Below, one piece after another: positions 27,101 through 33,700 of a stretch of 64,000 bases of DNA. The stretch is from positions 1 to 64,000 of the forward strand of contig NMRA01000660.1 of assembly GCA_002633005.1 (NCBI GenBank), given 5' to 3'. The notes below the pieces were generated by a model. The model was not told the DNA's origin, searched no databases, and was given only the letters and a program-made list of their open reading frames with translations. A program made the translations under genes and the position numbers. The stretch is from Phoronis australis (Eukaryota > Phoronida > Phoronidae). Position 1 is the stretch's first letter. Each line of letters begins with the position of its first letter.

Positions 27101-27525
27101 AAGTTGAAAAGGGCGTGGACGTGTTCCAGACTGTGAAGAAGATCAGATCTTCCCGGTGGCAGTTCATTGTTAACGTGGTAAGCTTTTGAATTTCAATGAA
27201 GTATAGGCTTAATAACAAGTAAATCCCATAAAATTAAAAATACTTTGGACGGTCTGACTGTGGCATTCGCACGCCCTGTTCCCCACGGTCGTGATTAGTT
27301 TATTTTTAAGTTGTAAAATGTAGTATGTAAACTGGAGAGGATTTGCAGACGAGCAGATTCTTTAAGCTCGTGGGTTAAAAGATTGAGAGGCCTGCCTCTG
27401 GTCAGTGTTCTACTCTACATGTGTATTAAAATAATTATTTATTTTTTCAGGCCCAATACACCTCGCTGTACCACATGGCAGAGAGATTCATCCAGTCTGT
27501 TGATCCCTATGCCAACTTTTCGTAG
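2..27525 (+). CDS. Receptor-type protein tyrosine phosphatase (RPTP), 3' part of gene; FN3 repeats, TM, PTP domains D1 and D2
   Basis: Multi-exon gene, 5' end outside the window. Joining 2..173, 929..1146, 1888..1954, 3129..3235, 5153..5327, 9847..9955, 10564..10825, 10974..11037, one of 11311..11377 or 11504..11570, 11963..12023, 14309..14497, 15400..15487, 16064..16177, 16783..16880, 17280..17399, 17620..17783, 19453..19588, 21085..21219, 21641..21740, 21895..21971, 23525..23659, 24089..24223, 25874..26037, 27042..27177 and 27451..27525 gives 3168 nt, one open frame of 1055 residues ending in TAG. All junctions are GT-AG and phases agree. The product should be a type I membrane protein that removes phosphate from phosphotyrosine at the inner face of the plasma membrane. 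D1 keeps all catalytic loops; D2 is degenerate and probably regulatory. The RPTP class is certain; the subfamily (R2A/R2B/R3-like) is not. Confidence 0.95.
929..1146 (+). CDS. RPTP exon: N-terminal part of the next FN3 repeat
   Basis: Phase 1 to 0, 218 nt. It starts [14 protein letters not shown] and contains [14 protein letters not shown], the FN3 B/C-strand region with a proline-rich start. Two cysteines (TAPC..C) could form an extra disulfide. It is the close counterpart of kinase exon 40995..41215. Confidence 0.93.
1888..1954 (+). CDS. RPTP exon: end of the second visible FN3 repeat
   Basis: 67 nt, phase 0 to 1. It encodes [12 protein letters not shown] followed by an acidic tail, the last strand of the FN3 fold. 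The counterpart kinase exon 39735..39801 is also 67 nt and reads [12 protein letters not shown]. Confidence 0.92.
3129..3235 (+). CDS. RPTP exon: N-terminal half of third visible FN3 repeat
   Basis: Phase 1 to 0. It contains [21 protein letters not shown], the FN3 B-strand Trp and the C-strand Tyr. The acceptor is TACTTCCAG and the donor is AACGTACGT. No counterpart of this repeat is seen in the neighbouring kinase, which passes directly from its last FN3 to the membrane. Confidence 0.92.
4592..4752 (+). repeat. Minisatellite, ~27-28 base unit with a two-unit higher order
   Basis: About six units of the form GACGTCTGACTAATAAGTGA with alternating ends (CCATATTGG or CACGATATGG). It lies in the RPTP intron 3236..5152. 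Confidence 0.85.
5153..5327 (+). CDS. RPTP exon: C-terminal half of third visible FN3 repeat
   Basis: Phase 0 to 1. It contains [20 protein letters not shown], the classic FN3 E-F strand motif (L-P-T-Y-F-V-A). The acceptor is CTTCTAG and the donor is CTGGTATGT. Confidence 0.95.
6478..8520 (-). mobile_element. Defective non-LTR retrotransposon (LINE), reverse transcriptase and endonuclease remnants
   Basis: Reads on the minus strand inside RPTP intron 5328..9846. From about 8.45 to 8.3 kb there are endonuclease-like pieces ([19 protein letters not shown]). From 8.14 to 7.74 kb: [20 protein letters not shown] and [13 protein letters not shown]. From 7.64 to 7.39 kb: [17 protein letters not shown] and [11 protein letters not shown]. 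At about 7.3 kb: YADDMVG, the polymerase site. From 7.28 to 6.75 kb: connector sequence. Several stops, frameshifts and an internal deletion between endonuclease and RT show it is dead. The class (apurinic-type endonuclease plus RT) is clear; the clade (CR1/jockey-like) is a guess. Confidence 0.9.
9847..9955 (+). CDS. RPTP exon: linker between FN3 and membrane-proximal domain
   Basis: Phase 1 to 2. It encodes a polar linker ([19 protein letters not shown], then KDYRNKEDI). No domain is recognised. It is placed in the gene by splice signals (TTTCAG, ATCAGGTAACT) and by phase agreement on both sides. Confidence 0.85.
10564..10825 (+). CDS. RPTP exon: membrane-proximal ectodomain
   Basis: Phase 2 to 0. 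It starts FYLVVVEM and later has [20 protein letters not shown]. This resembles the region just outside the membrane in many RPTPs, where a Tyr-Gly-Gly-Tyr-x-Asn motif precedes a Y-R-F strand. Family-level recognition only. Confidence 0.93.
10974..11037 (+). CDS. RPTP exon: end of membrane-proximal ectodomain
   Basis: 64 nt, phase 0 to 1. It encodes [20 protein letters not shown]. It ends with a split Gly codon that joins either of the two transmembrane exons downstream. Confidence 0.88.
11311..11377 (+). CDS. RPTP transmembrane exon, copy A (alternative)
   Basis: 67 nt, phase 1 to 2. It encodes a GGSGGG start, then a hydrophobic span ([17 protein letters not shown]), so the exon is essentially the membrane helix. 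The acceptor is TTAACGATAG and the donor is GAGGTAAGAGT. It is duplicated 193 bases downstream. Only one of the two copies can be used per transcript if the frame is to be kept. Confidence 0.92.
11504..11570 (+). CDS. RPTP transmembrane exon, copy B (alternative)
   Basis: Tandem duplicate of 11311..11377: 67 nt, same phases, same acceptor and donor. By hand I count 6 base differences. Four change the residue (A to V, L to F, T to A, L to V), and all stay compatible with a membrane helix. The intervening intron is 126 nt. Joining A to B shifts the frame and reaches TAG at the last codon of B. Confidence 0.9.
11963..12023 (+). CDS. RPTP exon: cytoplasmic stop-transfer segment
   Basis: 61 nt, phase 2 to 0. 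It encodes [20 protein letters not shown], a strongly basic stretch just inside the membrane, as expected for a type I receptor after its helix. Confidence 0.92.
12439..13420 (-). other. Possible small nested gene or transposon exons (uncertain)
   Basis: Two exon-like segments on the minus strand. One inside the foldback loop starts [18 protein letters not shown] near 13.36 kb and reaches a donor-like CCGGTAAGAC near 13.23 kb. The other, after a T-rich acceptor near 12.57 kb, encodes [16 protein letters not shown] and an acidic end ([11 protein letters not shown]) with a stop near 12.44 kb. No family recognised; may be transposon debris or chance. Confidence 0.25.
13040..13740. repeat. Foldback element: ~135-base inverted arms around a ~430-base loop
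   Basis: The left arm (about 13040..13175: ACCTGCAAACACC, TCGGACTCACAAAACACGA, CCCAAAAAACA, ACCGCCAAAC) is repeated as reverse complement in the right arm (about 13610..13740). Arms are imperfect. It lies in the RPTP intron 12024..14308. Confidence 0.8.
14309..14497 (+). CDS. RPTP exon: juxtamembrane region before D1
   Basis: 189 nt, phase 0 to 0. It contains tyrosines in NAYANV and PVYEDF and the segment [13 protein letters not shown] that usually leads into RPTP D1. I chose the acceptor TCTAGAG at 14307-14308 because a pyrimidine tract precedes it. A weaker in-frame acceptor about 40 bases upstream would lengthen the exon. Confidence 0.85.
15400..15487 (+). CDS. RPTP D1 exon: start of catalytic domain (KNR-x-KNIL)
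   Basis: Phase 0 to 1. It encodes [15 protein letters not shown], the N-terminal PTP motif (K-N-R-[YF]-x-N-I/V-L). The codon for the following Tyr is split with the next exon. Confidence 0.95.
16064..16177 (+). CDS. RPTP D1 exon: pTyr-recognition region
   Basis: Phase 1 to 1. It encodes [11 protein letters not shown], then [11 protein letters not shown] and FIATIG, which corresponds to the DYINA(S/N)Y and T-Q-G-P region that binds phosphotyrosine. The usual Q in TQGP is replaced (ATIGP). Confidence 0.95.
16783..16880 (+). CDS. RPTP D1 exon: DFWRM
   Basis: Phase 1 to 0. It encodes [13 protein letters not shown], then [14 protein letters not shown], matching PTP motif DFWRM(I/V)W and the following central strand. 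Confidence 0.95.
17280..17399 (+). CDS. RPTP D1 exon: KCxxYWP
   Basis: Phase 0 to 0, 40 residues. It starts RKCEQYWPV, the K-C-x-x-Y-W-P motif shared by PTP domains, and ends [10 protein letters not shown]. Confidence 0.95.
17620..17783 (+). CDS. RPTP D1 exon: WPD loop
   Basis: Phase 0 to 2. It contains [19 protein letters not shown]. The Asp of WPD is the general acid. The exon ends VPTVVHC, so the catalytic Cys is its last complete codon and the rest of the P-loop lies on the next exon. Confidence 0.97.
17985..18114 (-). mobile_element. Short repeat-family copy, with a local partial duplication
   Basis: Minus-strand relative of the copies at 43687 and 62724: GGCAGATCTAGGATACCA, then CCTCGGGGAATTGGGCAAAG. 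The block from the CCCCGAGGAT end is repeated once at about 18005..18070 with an ambiguous base (n) between, so this spot may be an assembly artefact. Confidence 0.6.
19453..19588 (+). CDS. RPTP D1 exon: catalytic P-loop
   Basis: Phase 2 to 0. Joined to the previous exon it gives [12 protein letters not shown], the full PTP signature (C-x5-R with the following T). It also has [11 protein letters not shown], the start of the Q-loop completed by DQYKFI. D1 is therefore expected to be active. Confidence 0.97.
21085..21219 (+). CDS. RPTP exon: end of D1 and D1-D2 linker
   Basis: Phase 0 to 0. It starts [12 protein letters not shown], completing the QTxxQY motif of D1, and continues into the helical linker [15 protein letters not shown] that connects the two PTP domains. 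Confidence 0.95.
21641..21740 (+). CDS. RPTP D2 exon: N-terminal KNR motif
   Basis: Phase 0 to 1. It encodes [18 protein letters not shown], the second-domain version of the KNR-x-x-x-I-L-P motif. Confidence 0.93.
21895..21971 (+). CDS. RPTP D2 exon: DYINAV; donor copied into a tandem array
   Basis: Phase 1 to 0. It encodes [19 protein letters not shown], then NAVFVN. It ends GTCAAT before GTAAGTAC. This exact junction sequence is the repeat unit of the array that follows. Confidence 0.93.
21966..22397 (+). repeat. 17-base tandem array made of 5' splice-site sequence
   Basis: About 25 units of GTCAATGTAAGTACCGT and close variants, beginning at the real exon end and donor at 21966-21980. Most units keep a consensus-like donor (AAT then GTAAGTAC). 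A few are altered (GTTAGTAC, AATTAAGT). Extension past the real donor meets an in-frame TAA after about 7 codons. Confidence 0.95.
23525..23659 (+). CDS. RPTP D2 exon: [13 protein letters not shown]
   Basis: Phase 0 to 0. It encodes [20 protein letters not shown], the D2 version of TQxPLxxTxxDFW, then [14 protein letters not shown]. Confidence 0.95.
24089..24223 (+). CDS. RPTP D2 exon: YWPDEG
   Basis: Phase 0 to 0. It encodes [19 protein letters not shown], matching the Y-W-P motif, then [14 protein letters not shown]. Confidence 0.95.
25874..26037 (+). CDS. RPTP D2 exon: degenerate WPD loop (WSN)
   Basis: 164 nt, phase 0 to 2, the same length and phases as the D1 WPD exon. The loop reads [10 protein letters not shown], so the general-acid Asp is lost. 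The exon ends AVAVQC, with Gln in place of the P-loop His. Confidence 0.93.
27042..27177 (+). CDS. RPTP D2 exon: degenerate P-loop keeping C-x5-R
   Basis: 136 nt, phase 2 to 0, the same length and phases as the D1 P-loop exon. Joined to the previous exon it reads [18 protein letters not shown]: Cys and Arg of C-x5-R are kept, the surroundings are not. The acceptor is TTCTTTGAAG at 27040-27041. Confidence 0.9.
27451..27525 (+). CDS. RPTP last coding exon
   Basis: Phase 0. It encodes [20 protein letters not shown] and four more residues, then TAG. This is the usual C-terminal helix of D2 with a very short tail. Confidence 0.95.
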   Translation, partial: AQYTSLYHMAERFIQSVDPYANFS

Positions 27526-28012
27526 TGAAAATCTACCAACAGCGAAGACAGGTCTCCGCTGGAAATCTCCCATCACTCTTCAAGCGATACGGGTTGCGCA
27601 ATTCTAAGACAGAAAAGACGTATGTGACATTTGCTTGACCTTTCGAATTCGCGAGAATTCTCTATATTTTCACGTTTTAAGTTACGTATTTCGGGGACTA
27701 CATGGATATCTATAATGCACGTGGGCAAAATTCATGAATGCGGGGTTTACGCTGGCGTACTTAAGAACCATGGGATTGCTTTACTCTCAAAAATATGAGT
27801 TCATGGAGCAAATTTATTCTTTATTTGTATTTATAACCTCCGCCCTCATTCATCCCCATTAGGCAATTGATCTAAAATAGATAATCGATTAGCTAGTTAG
27901 CTTGGCTTTAATTTATATTTTGATTTAATTTTAATGTTGTACGTAAGTTTTCTAATATTTTCCTTCTGATCAGGTTTCTTACTTAAGTCATACTTAAAAG
28001 GCGTTTGTCATG

Positions 28013-28018
28013 AATAAA
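28013..28018 (+). terminator. Candidate polyadenylation signal for the RPTP gene
   Basis: AATAAA about 490 bases after the stop codon at 27525. Position and sequence fit a poly(A) signal. No other AATAAA was noticed closer to the stop. Confidence 0.45.
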
Positions 28019-28370
28019 TTACATATCTATCTTTACTTCCTGCTGTTAGTAACAATGATGGTGGTTGGTGAAATGACTGACTAACACGTCGTGTCGCTGT
28101 ATTTAGTTGGTGTATGTGACCAAATATTTAATACATTATGAAGACACGAAATTGGCTGGTTTTTCACTTGGCAGTGATCACCGTCTCTAGCTGGCCCAGT
28201 ACCGACGTTGGATGCTTTACGGCGAATTAATCCTCACACTGACTAAAACATCAAAGTTTAGAGCACTTACTGTTACAAAATAGGCCTCAAATTGTTTCTT
28301 AATCAAATTTGTGGCCATTGCATGGCTTCGAAAGATCTGACAGTTCGTCATTGTTCCACTGCAGTCAGTT

Positions 28371-28443
28371 GGGTTGCCATTCTATGAGGCGAGTATAGTC
28401 TCTACAAGTGGGCTTGTCATTCTATGAGGCGAGTATAGTCTCA
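28371..28443 (+). repeat. Two direct copies of a ~27-base segment
   Basis: CATTCTATGAGGCGAGTATA plus GTCTC occurs twice, about 46 bases apart, in the intergenic region. Confidence 0.85.
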
Positions 28444-30559
28444 AGTAATGACGAACCATCAGACGAGTTCTATGGAAATCCAGAAATCCCTTTCACCCGA
28501 GTAAGGGAAAAGAAGAGACCAACATTCAAATGCGAAGTGGCCTTAATTAAAAGTTGGCTTTCTGAACGGAAGTAGAGATAATAGCTGCTTTGATGATCCC
28601 TCGTTGACAGCTAAATACCGGCGAAATGCCCCTTTAACAGTCTTTTTCCAGCATGTGGCGTTGTTGCCTAGTAACAACATCCGTGAAGTAACGTTGTCAA
28701 CTTTCGTGGACTTTCATGTTTTCGAAATTGCAATAGCCACAAATACAGACTGAAATTCGTTATAAAGTGCGTTATTTGTTCACCTGCGAGTTGTTTAGGA
28801 AGGCTTTTTCTAGACCTACAGTACACGCTAAAAACCTTAATTAATATGTCAGGTGGTTCAATGTCCGATCTTTCAAATTCTTTTAAAAATCAAAATACAA
28901 ATAGCCGAATTCTGGAATCTGCTTAAGTGAATTAGCGACGACTTCAGCTTGGCTTGTGTTACTATCATTCTGGTCAATAGGTGGCGTTTTAATTAGAAGA
29001 CTTGGAAACGAGGTCAAACCTGTATCGTCTGCTTAAATGGCTACCTATTGGCCAAAACGATAGTTGCACCACTGGCCAAGCTGAAGCTCGTGAGAGACAG
29101 ACGCAACTTCAGTAACTCAAGTTAGCAAATTCTAGTATCCGACTTACGTTTTTATATATTCCGATACCTTAACTGGACGTCTTAAAACCTTCTATCTTTT
29201 TGAACTTTCATTTATATCAAGGTCATGTATAACGTCGCACCTCTTTTACCTTCAAACGACCAAAATGTGACATTATTTTAAGAAAGTATTTTCATGATTG
29301 TCATTTCCGTTGTCTCAGAGATTCTGAGCATAAAAACTGTAAAATGTTTACTTCAAAAACTGAGTTGCCTGTAATTTCATGATTAAAATAAAAATAGCAA
29401 TTTCCTCCCGAAGATTGCGGTCACATGATTACGAATGAGGCTTAAGTTCTTGTGTTTCCATTTATCGAGGAATCAGAAAATATCTCGTTGTTTCAAATAA
29501 AATTTGTTAGTTGTTTTAACAAAGTCTGACAATCGTAAGAGGTGGTTAAGTAAGAGCAGACGAACCCTCTCCGTCTCCTGCTACCAATGAGCCAATTACG
29601 TGGACATTTTAACTACTGATTTCCTTATGGCAAATATTTCAACCACGTTTTAGAGAAAACGAAAATAATTGTGCATTTAAGAAAATTACAGTGTCAATAA
29701 AGGCCTATATTTTACATACTGAATAGCAATGACACATGAAAAAGAGCTAAATAATAAAATAAATGCAGTATAAGATAACCACTTACTTATACGGTGTAGA
29801 TTGGGCGCAGACTTTTCAACCTGGTCCGCCAGGTCTTTCTCAATGTGTGAGAAGTTTCCCGCCTTTCGATGATTAAGAATGTTTGAATAAACGGGAGGTA
29901 AGTTGAGACCTCGATCCCGGTTCAAGAGAGGTCGCTGAGTGCTGATATTGTTAATAAAATTAAAAAGACATAAAAAAGCATTTACATTGAAAAAATGCAT
30001 TAACACATGGAATCGCCGTTCGTCATTGTTATGGCTGAAATGAAGTCGGTTACAGAAAACACAAACACACTTTTGTCAATGTTTCCCTATCAATTCAAAA
30101 TGATACTAATTCAAATGTCAGCCTGTGAAAAAATGTTGACTGCGAAGGGATCGCAAATCTTTTAAACTATTAAATTACTCCAGTCTTTACTATAGAGCAA
30201 ATTTGTGATAGTAGACTGTCTCCCTCTGGTCAAATGGTCCACACTGTGACACTGCAAGTGATCACATAGACAGTTGACAGAGTCAGTCTTGGCTAAAATT
30301 GTCTATTATAACAAGGTTTAGTGTCATTTCAAGAAACGAACTTAGAAGGCATAAACATTACTGCAGAAAAATGAAATAAAAACAGTGATAAACTAAAAAC
30401 ACGCATGTCCATTGCCTAGTTTCACAAGCTACGTTCGCGTTAAATTAACCATACATAAAAATATTGCATACATTCCGAGCTCAAGGCTCTGAAAACAAAC
30501 CAAAAAAGCCAGTAATACAAAAGCTATGCATATAGTATATTGTTTTGTGGTATAAAAGT

Positions 30560-30731
30560 TCAACAGTCGTCTTTCCCTGAATCAATGACTTCGTACATGA
30601 AATCGTCACCGCACTTCACAGAAATAAACGTCTTCCTCAGAGTCAACATGTCTTCCAACATGGGGGCGAGGACGTTAAATGATGGTCGTTTGTGAGGTAC
30701 CTCTCTCCAGCACATTGTCATCAAATCGTAC
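30560..30731 (-). CDS. RTK last coding exon: end of kinase and C-terminal tail
   Basis: Phase 2 start. It encodes [18 protein letters not shown] (subdomain XI, C-W-x-x-x-P-x-x-R-P) and a short tail with [15 protein letters not shown], then TGA. The tail tyrosine (MYEVID) is a plausible SH2-binding site once phosphorylated. Confidence 0.96.
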
Positions 30732-33700
30732 CTGAAGAATTCAATTTTATGTTAATTTTGAGCACATGATCAAAGCTACGATACACAGTATTTCGTCAAA
30801 ACAGACAGGTATAGAAAACCCCTTCTCGATCGTTTAAAGTCATTGAAGTTGTCCAACGTTTCCGGAGCGGAAAATGAGTTACATTCCGGACCAATATCGC
30901 ACTGGAACTCCAGGTGGGGGTTTAAAATAACAACGAAAATTTGTTTGTCACTCCTCGATATCGTTACAGTGCAGCATGCAAACCTTGGGCCAAACAGGAA
31001 ACGGAAAGCACAGACATTCTATTTGAAGTACCGCGATTACTTAGCGCTGATCCTTAGTTTGTACGGTAATAATAACAATAAAAATAGAGAAAACAGTAAG
31101 GATGATATCCCGTAAGCTAGAATGTAATAATTCACCGAATATTACCCCTATAGTGTCAGAATGCAATCAAGATAATCATCATCATCTAACGAAAATATAT
31201 CCAACAAAGCATTTTTGTACAGTGGCCTCCACCAGCTTTTAATGGTGCACAGGGGCGGATCCACGATTTTGAGTTAGGGGGGAGGCAGTGCACTGGGATA
31301 ACCCGAATTTTGCCACATGCGTGCACCCAGCCTAAAATGTAGATAAGCAGGGGTCTCAATTTTTTTGGTGTTTGAGCCTTATCACTAAAAAAACGGTAAA
31401 CGTGCTTTGTTCAAGGCCTATGCATTGTGCATTCGCTCCCCCCGAGCCCCCCTGGGCGCGCGCAAATGCTAATCATCAATTCCCACTCAGAACTTCCAAA
31501 TGGTATCTGGAAAAATTTTAGGGGGGGCATGGCCCCCTTGCCCCCCTAAGTTCGCCACTGGTGCACCACCGTATATACAAAGTGCGAACCAATATGTGCA
31601 ACGTGGTGTCTACTTATCCGTGTTATGTTTTCAATGCGAATTACAACTTTGAATATTTTGGTAAAACTCACAAAAATGACCGGATACCTCCCTGTTTTTG
31701 CCTCATATTGTCAGTACAAGCAGCCATTTTCGGCTCATTTTTTGGACTTTTTTAAATTTGTTAGTTCTCAGGAAATGCCAAGAATGCTACATGTAAGTAT
31801 GCGCAGCTGGTAAGAAATTAAAAGGAAAAAACATCATTAGAGACACTCGTGTGGTTGGTGAATAATTTTGTCGTTTGGGCTGATGTGGGGTAGAAGTATG
31901 GCCTCCAAGGGTTGGTGTGTCTTTTAAAAATAGTGCACATGAATCACCGGCTGCTACTCTCATTTCGATTTCAACCCATAAAATATATTAAGGAGATACA
32001 TCCTAGCATGGAGTACTCCAATAATCGGAACTCCTGGATGTCTGGTTTATGAAATTACAGGGCTAATTGTATCCGGCCGAAATAACCAGATCGATGCTCT
32101 GCAACATTCAACTTAAATGCGTAAACATATCTCGAATTCCGAGCAAACGCGTACATAGTCTATCTATGGACAAGGCGTACTCTCATCGTATACTTGAGTG
32201 TACTTGCACTAACTCAACTTTACTGTAAACAGTTTCAGTAAGTAAGAAATACTCAACGTTAACTTACACATCCTCACTGCAGTTACAGGGCTGTGGCATC
32301 CTGTAGCCAGACTGGAGCTTAGCTAACAGATGACTGCTGGATGCTCCACTGTACGGCGTCCCTCCTGAAAGAAAGAGCAGAATTTTATTGGTGTAGGAAG
32401 TACTACCATGGCCAGAACCTGCATAGTGTGGTAAAGACAATGAACGGGAGAAAGCTCTAATGACACTATTTCTGTTCATTGTGCTGCTGCACACCACGTC
32501 TCAAATGCGATGAGTCCCTTTCAATTATCGTTACAGCAAGAGCTTCACAATACCTGGTACAAACATAATTTAATATCCTTATTTAGAGACGTGTATATCA
32601 CTTTGTAGTCACACTACTCCAATAATAAATTTATTTAAACATTCTGACACCATTTTCGTTCAGATACGATGTTTGCTAGCAAATTACACTTAAAAGTCTT
32701 AAAACTTACCAAGCGTCACGATCTCCCACATCAAAATTCCAAACGACCACCTGAAAATGCACAGACATAATAACACTATATTATATTCATTTTCAAAACA
32801 AGTGTGTTTTTCAGCTATGTTAATACAAACTGGAATCCTACAAACCGAAAAATTCTCAGAAAAAATGTGCTTTTGAATTGCCTTTTCAGTGCCATAATAC
32901 TTTTTCACATGTCCGAACATGTCAATGAATCAGCTTTACCATCTAGTTAAGAAGGACCTCTGCGTATCAAAAGTTGTGGCGATCCCGGTTCATCAAAACT
33001 GCTTCACACCGGAAGTGTCAAGTGCTACAGAGTTTATCAAGGTTAACCAATCGTTCAAAAATGTGATTCACATCAGTCACGTTGCATGTACATGCATAGC
33101 ACTTTGATGGTGGGTACCAATTAATGACATGACCAAGGCATTTGTTAGACACGTTACTTTAGGTCAACGTATCTTCGTGCACTGTAACCAATTTGACCAG
33201 AAGCTGTCAAATCAACCAACCAGCAAAATTTTAAGGTTAGTAATCTAAAAAAGAAACAATTGTCGCGGTACAGAATTTTTAGCAAGAGTCGTTTTTCGCT
33301 GTGGGTGAGTTGGCGTTGTTGCCTTCAGCCCCCATCGTTTTAATCCATTTCTAAGCACTAAGTCAGGATGACCCATGCCGTTGGGATTTTGTTTCGGATA
33401 CCGGGAGACAGAGGTAAGTGTTGGAGATAGCACTGCATGCATTCTGTTCACGAAGTGCTTTACCTGACATGGTCACAGACACAGACATCTTAATAGTGTG
33501 GTCACACAATATCCCAGTTACAAGCCCCATCTTAATGATCTAAATACAACTACAGAGTTCGGTTATACATTTATACAGGATCACCTTCTGCGTTCAGTAT
33601 TCTGCAGCGTAAACAAGACCTCACATACTTTACTTAATGTGCATGTTAGGGCTTCATGATTCTCTTAAAAACTTTGTCAATCATAGCCAAGTAAAAATAG

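Larger units (their letters stand above)
27526..30559. other. Intergenic region between the two convergent 3' ends
   Basis: About 3 kb with the stop codons of both receptor genes pointing toward each other. It should hold both 3' UTRs. It contains a duplicated segment near 28.37 kb. I see no other gene. Confidence 0.8.
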
